Below the pieces are notes generated by a model. The model was not told the DNA's origin. It made no database searches and worked only from the letters and a program-made list of their open reading frames with translations. Shown piece after piece: positions 5,688 to 8,269 of a stretch of 8,269 bases of DNA. The stretch is from Candidatus Harrisonbacteria bacterium (GTDB taxonomy: Bacteria > Patescibacteriota > Minisyncoccia > UBA6257 > 1-14-0-10-44-23). The DNA lies in contig JAHFLG010000046.1 in NCBI GenBank assembly GCA_023244975.1, positions 1-8,269 of the forward strand. Direction: 5' to 3'. Numbering within the stretch: the first letter of the stretch is position 1; each line of letters starts with the position of its first letter. Position numbers and translations under genes: made by a program.

Positions 5688-7019
5688 CTAGCCTGATCCA
5701 AGATAGGCACGGACGGCAGAAGTAAATTTCTCGTAGGTTTTTTTGCGTTTGGCGGGGTCACGTTCGAGGGTGGTGATTCGAAAGCCGTGGTAGGGGCTGA
5801 AAAAGTCAGAGGCAGGTACGCAGACAATGCCGGTGGCAGCGAGCAGGTAGTACGTAAATCGCTTGTCCAGCGGCAGAGCCGGTCCGCCAGCTGGCGGATT
5901 GACTAGTTTCTCAATATACGTTTTAACGGCCGGATTCGCTATCGGCAAACTCTGGGTTGCGGTCAGGCTGCCGGTTTTAAATCGAGGAACCATGTAAAAA
6001 GCGCCGTGAGTCTTGTTGACCTGCAACTCGGGAACCGTACTGAGAATGGAAGCGATGTCATCGGCCACTATCTTAAGCTCCTTAGAATAATTCGCGTTCC
6101 ACGCCGGAAAATCCGGGTGGTCATAGATTTGAGGGAGGACCTGTTGCTGGAGCGTACCCGCGCAGACTTCAGGGAGCACGCGCTGCTTCAAGCCGTCGGC
6201 ATAGGTCTTAAATTCAGGATTGATATCAACATTATGAAACTCCAGCCACCCACAACGGCCTCCAGGCCAGGGAACATCCTTCGAAAGCCCACGCATCACT
6301 AGCAGAGGCACACGACCCGATGCGAGCTCTGTCATCTGGACGTGCGTAGTTCCCGGATAGACCATGCGGAAGTAAATCTCGTCGGAGATAATCATCAATT
6401 TATTCCGCTCGGCAATATCGACTATTTTTGCCAGTGTTTCTTTGCTGTACGCGGCTCCTGTCGGGTTGTTTGGATTGATGATCGTGATGCCGATAACTTC
6501 CGGGTGTTCTTTAAGCGCGCTCTCAATACTGGCAATATCCGGCTCCCAGTTGTTGTCAGGATCAAGTTTGTAAAAGATGGGCTTGCTGCCGGCGCAAAAT
6601 GATTCAAATGAAGCATGAGTAGGATATGTTGGCGACGGCTGGAGAACCCGCTTGCCGGTAGCAATCATCTGATAGATCATCGAAATGGCTGATCCTAAAC
6701 CGTTAGTAAACAAAATATCATCCGCAGTCAGCTTGGACGACGGGCACCATTTTTTTGAATAGCCAGCTGCCCAGGCGCGAGTCTCCGGATTGCCGCGCGA
6801 GTGCGTATAGGCAAAGCTTCGGTTGTCCGGCCGAGCTATTTCGGTTGCCAGTATTTCTTTAAGAAACGGGGGAACCGGCCAGCCTTTGGCCACTGGGTCA
6901 CCGATGTTCTCCCACGTTAGCTCAATCGTTGGATCAAGCTTTTTAATCGCATGGGCAACCTCAACTATTTCTCGAATGCCGTAGACCAGAAACCCCACAT
7001 TTTTTTGAGCGATGGACAT
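5688..7019 (-). CDS. PLP-dependent aminotransferase, class I/II (fold type I)
   Basis: A 443-residue cytoplasmic aminotransferase expected to move an amino group between an amino acid and a 2-oxo acid using pyridoxal phosphate. Key residues are visible: Tyr132 in the SPTYPTH region, NPNNPTG (182-188), SDEIY (212-216) with the aspartate (213) that binds the PLP ring nitrogen, the Schiff-base lysine Lys247 in GLSKDVPWPGGRCGW, and Arg414 in GFRITTLE for the substrate carboxylate. The SKDVPWPG form, with an added Trp-Pro, and the long C-terminal part mark a subgroup distinct from classic aspartate aminotransferase. The substrate cannot be told; alanine/pyruvate would suit the neighbouring malic enzyme but this is inference. 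The stretch NPPAGGPALP (374-383) is encoded by a perfect palindrome and looks like an inserted loop. It begins 9 bases after the malic enzyme stop; the AAGGGA upstream is 12 bases away, marginal for a ribosome-binding site. Confidence 0.9.
   Translation of the reverse strand: MSIAQKNVGFLVYGIREIVEVAHAIKKLDPTIELTWENIGDPVAKGWPVPPFLKEILATEIARPDNRSFAYTHSRGNPETRAWAAGYSKKWCPSSKLTADDILFTNGLGSAISMIYQMIATGKRVLQPSPTYPTHASFESFCAGSKPIFYKLDPDNNWEPDIASIESALKEHPEVIGITIINPNNPTGAAYSKETLAKIVDIAERNKLMIISDEIYFRMVYPGTTHVQMTELASGRVPLLVMRGLSKDVPWPGGRCGWLEFHNVDINPEFKTYADGLKQRVLPEVCAGTLQQQVLPQIYDHPDFPAWNANYSKELKIVADDIASILSTVPELQVNKTHGAFYMVPRFKTGSLTATQSLPIANPAVKTYIEKLVNPPAGGPALPLDKRFTYYLLAATGIVCVPASDFFSPYHGFRITTLERDPAKRKKTYEKFTSAVRAYLGSG
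5883..5898. repeat. Perfect 16-base palindrome within the aminotransferase gene
   Basis: TCCGCCAGCTGGCGGA is its own reverse complement over all 16 bases. On the minus strand it encodes the PPAGG part of residues 374-383 of the aminotransferase, between a helix ending KLVN and LPLDKRF. The flanking bases do not extend the symmetry. It occurs once in this window. It resembles short iterated palindromes that I recall scattered through some Patescibacteria genomes, also within genes, but that comparison is from memory. Confidence 0.6.
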
Positions 7020-7028
7020 AGAAATATC

Positions 7029-8174
7029 TTATCCCTTAATGGTTCTCGTCACCAGCTCTGCGACGCCAGAGTCAAACATGCTGGGAATTATTTTGTCGAC
7101 GGTCGGTTTCTGTAGTGAATCGGCGAGAGCCTGCGCAATTTTTAAGAAGACATCATTCGAAAACTGTCGCTGACCGCCAAGATCAAGCATGCCTCGAAAG
7201 GCTCCGGGAAAGCAAAGTGAGTTATTAATCTGGTTTGGATAATCTGAGCGCCCAGTAGCGACAATAAATGCTCCAGCAGCCTTGGCCTCTTCGGGCATAA
7301 TTTCCGGGGTCGGATTGGCCATGCCAAAGACAATCGGTCGGTCGGCCATGGTCTTAATCATCGCACCGGTGAGTGTCAGCGCGCGAGAAAGGCCGATAAA
7401 TACATTGGCACCTTTGACCGCATCGGCCAGATATCCGGCTTCAGGCTTAATCGCGCTACCATTAAGAAGCTCAATCTTTTCCTTGGTTAGATCGCGGCGG
7501 CCGGGATGCACGATGCCTTGGCTGTCGCAGAAAATCAGATTCTTCGCTCCATAGGAAAGCAAAAGACGGCCGGTGGCCACGCCTGAGGCTCCCACACCGC
7601 TAATAACGATTCGCGCGTTTGTTGGAGTGAGACCACGTACCCTTAGTGCATTAATTAAAGCAGCAACGCAGACGGTAGCGGCGCCCCACTGATCGTCGTG
7701 CATGACTGGGATCGTCAGCTCTTTGCGGAGCCGTTCCTCGATTTCAAAACAGCGCGGAGCCGAAATATCTTCAAGGTTAATAGCGCCAAACACCGGCGCG
7801 ATGAGCTTGATTGTTTTGATGATTTCTTCGGTGTCCTGAGTGTCCAAGCAGATAGGGAAGCAGTCCACGCCGCCAAATTTTTTAAAAATAGCAGCCTTGC
7901 CTTCCATTACCGGAAGCGCGGCAAGCGGACCGAGGTTACCAAGACCAAGTACGGCCGATCCATCGGTAATAATCGCGACCATGTTGTGTTTCATTGTATA
8001 CTCTCGCCCGAGTGCGGGGTCGCGCGCAATTTCCCGACAGATCTCAGCAACTCCCGGCGTATAGGCGCGGGAGAGATCTTCACGGCTTTCCAGCGGCACC
8101 TTGATGCCGATTTCTATCTTACCGTGATGCTTCTTATGTAATTCAATAGCCTCTTTGTTGTAATCAGCGGGCAT
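7029..8174 (-). CDS. Malic enzyme, NAD(P)-dependent (oxaloacetate-decarboxylating), short form
   Basis: The enzyme oxidatively decarboxylates malate to pyruvate and CO2 with reduction of NAD+ or NADP+ in the cytoplasm. At 381 residues it is a short bacterial malic enzyme (usually about 390-410) without the phosphotransacetylase-like domain of MaeB. Catalytic features: Tyr38 in SRAYTPGVAEIC, Lys93 in MEGKAAIFKKFGGVDCFP, metal ligands Glu135-Asp136 in NLEDISAPRCFEIE, and Asp160-Asp161 in HDDQWGAATV. The dinucleotide-binding fold shows GVGASG (193-198) and ends its second strand at CDS (216-218); I cannot decide NAD versus NADP from this. GRSDYPNQINNSLCFPGAFRG (308-328) is the usual late block, here named by its ends GRSDYPN and FPGAFRG. 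Oddity: most homologues read DDQHGTA, here DDQWGAA. The start ATG at 8174 lies 8 bases after the preceding stop; no ribosome-binding site is visible. Second gene of the visible operon. Confidence 0.93.
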   Translation of the reverse strand: MPADYNKEAIELHKKHHGKIEIGIKVPLESREDLSRAYTPGVAEICREIARDPALGREYTMKHNMVAIITDGSAVLGLGNLGPLAALPVMEGKAAIFKKFGGVDCFPICLDTQDTEEIIKTIKLIAPVFGAINLEDISAPRCFEIEERLRKELTIPVMHDDQWGAATVCVAALINALRVRGLTPTNARIVISGVGASGVATGRLLLSYGAKNLIFCDSQGIVHPGRRDLTKEKIELLNGSAIKPEAGYLADAVKGANVFIGLSRALTLTGAMIKTMADRPIVFGMANPTPEIMPEEAKAAGAFIVATGRSDYPNQINNSLCFPGAFRGMLDLGGQRQFSNDVFLKIAQALADSLQKPTVDKIIPSMFDSGVAELVTRTIKG

Positions 8175-8182
8175 ATGTTTCG

Positions 8183-8269
8183 CTATAAAAGTTTACGAAC
8201 TGCGTCGAGCTGCCCGGCTGAGCCAAACACCTCGTTCTTGTGGGCGATAAAATTGCCGTACTCCGTAAT
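8183..8269 (-). CDS. C-terminal end of an unrecognised protein (partial)
   Basis: On the minus strand the frame entering at the window edge is open for 28 codons and ends with TAG at 8183-8185. The visible residues begin ITEYGNFIAHK and end NEVFGSAGQLDAVRKLL. The composition is that of an ordinary soluble protein C-terminus. The stop lies 8 bases before the malic enzyme ATG, the same tight spacing as in the rest of this operon, which supports a real gene. I do not recognise the family from so short a tail. Its function is likely linked to the malic enzyme or aminotransferase only by operon context. Confidence 0.65.
   Translation of the reverse strand: MTEYGNFIAHKNEVFGSAGQLDAVRKLL

Noticed and set aside
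7698..8141. Plus-strand open frame of 147 codons opposite the malic enzyme
   Set aside because: It is antisense to the catalytic half of malic enzyme, begins within that gene with no promoter, and has shadow-like composition rich in Phe, Arg and His.
1..8269. Search for CRISPR repeats, insertion sequence ends, phage genes, toxin-antitoxin pairs or attachment sites next to the tRNA
   Set aside because: No regularly spaced repeats, no transposase or integrase motif, and no duplication of the tRNA 3' end was seen within the window.

Overview
The window looks like a compact chromosomal segment of a reduced-genome bacterium, most plausibly from the Patescibacteria (candidate phyla radiation). This is an inference. 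It rests on a UMP kinase of the archaeal type instead of the usual bacterial PyrH, the lack of convincing Shine-Dalgarno sites before any gene, promoters placed so close to start codons that transcripts would be nearly leaderless, gaps of only 2 to 21 bases between most genes, and a perfect 16-base palindrome inside a coding region of a kind I recall from such genomes. TGA ends the htpX gene, which argues against the TGA-as-glycine code of Gracilibacteria and Absconditabacteria. No mobile element, phage gene or CRISPR array is visible.

Plus strand, 1 to 5215. The window opens inside groEL (its last 124 codons), followed by a full-length phosphoenolpyruvate synthase (ppsA). A 112-base intergenic region then carries a GC-rich imperfect hairpin and an extended -10 promoter. 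After it comes the classic pair lemA and htpX (membrane protein and membrane metalloprotease). A second promoter overlaps the htpX stop codon and drives an archaeal-type pyrH. A third promoter, inside the 3' end of pyrH, is well placed to drive a tRNA-Ser(GGA) that begins two bases after the pyrH stop.

Minus strand, 8269 down to 5226. A tight run of four genes is transcribed toward the tRNA: the last 28 codons of an unrecognised gene, a short malic enzyme, a fold-type I PLP aminotransferase, and a small four-helix membrane protein resembling DUF2975. Gaps are 8, 9 and 3 bases, so this is very likely one operon. The two gene sets converge at about 5216-5225 with only 10 bases between the tRNA and the DUF2975 stop codon.

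The metabolic theme is the pyruvate node. Malic enzyme makes pyruvate from malate, PEP synthase turns pyruvate into PEP for gluconeogenesis, and the aminotransferase could link an oxo-acid such as pyruvate to an amino acid, although its substrate cannot be read from the sequence. I see no clearly new multi-gene system. The most interesting signals are regulatory and structural: the near-leaderless promoters sharing an ATATGCTAWACT motif, the private tRNA promoter buried in pyrH, the structured spacer between ppsA and lemA, the palindrome-encoded insertion in the aminotransferase, and an altered metal-site motif in the malic enzyme.
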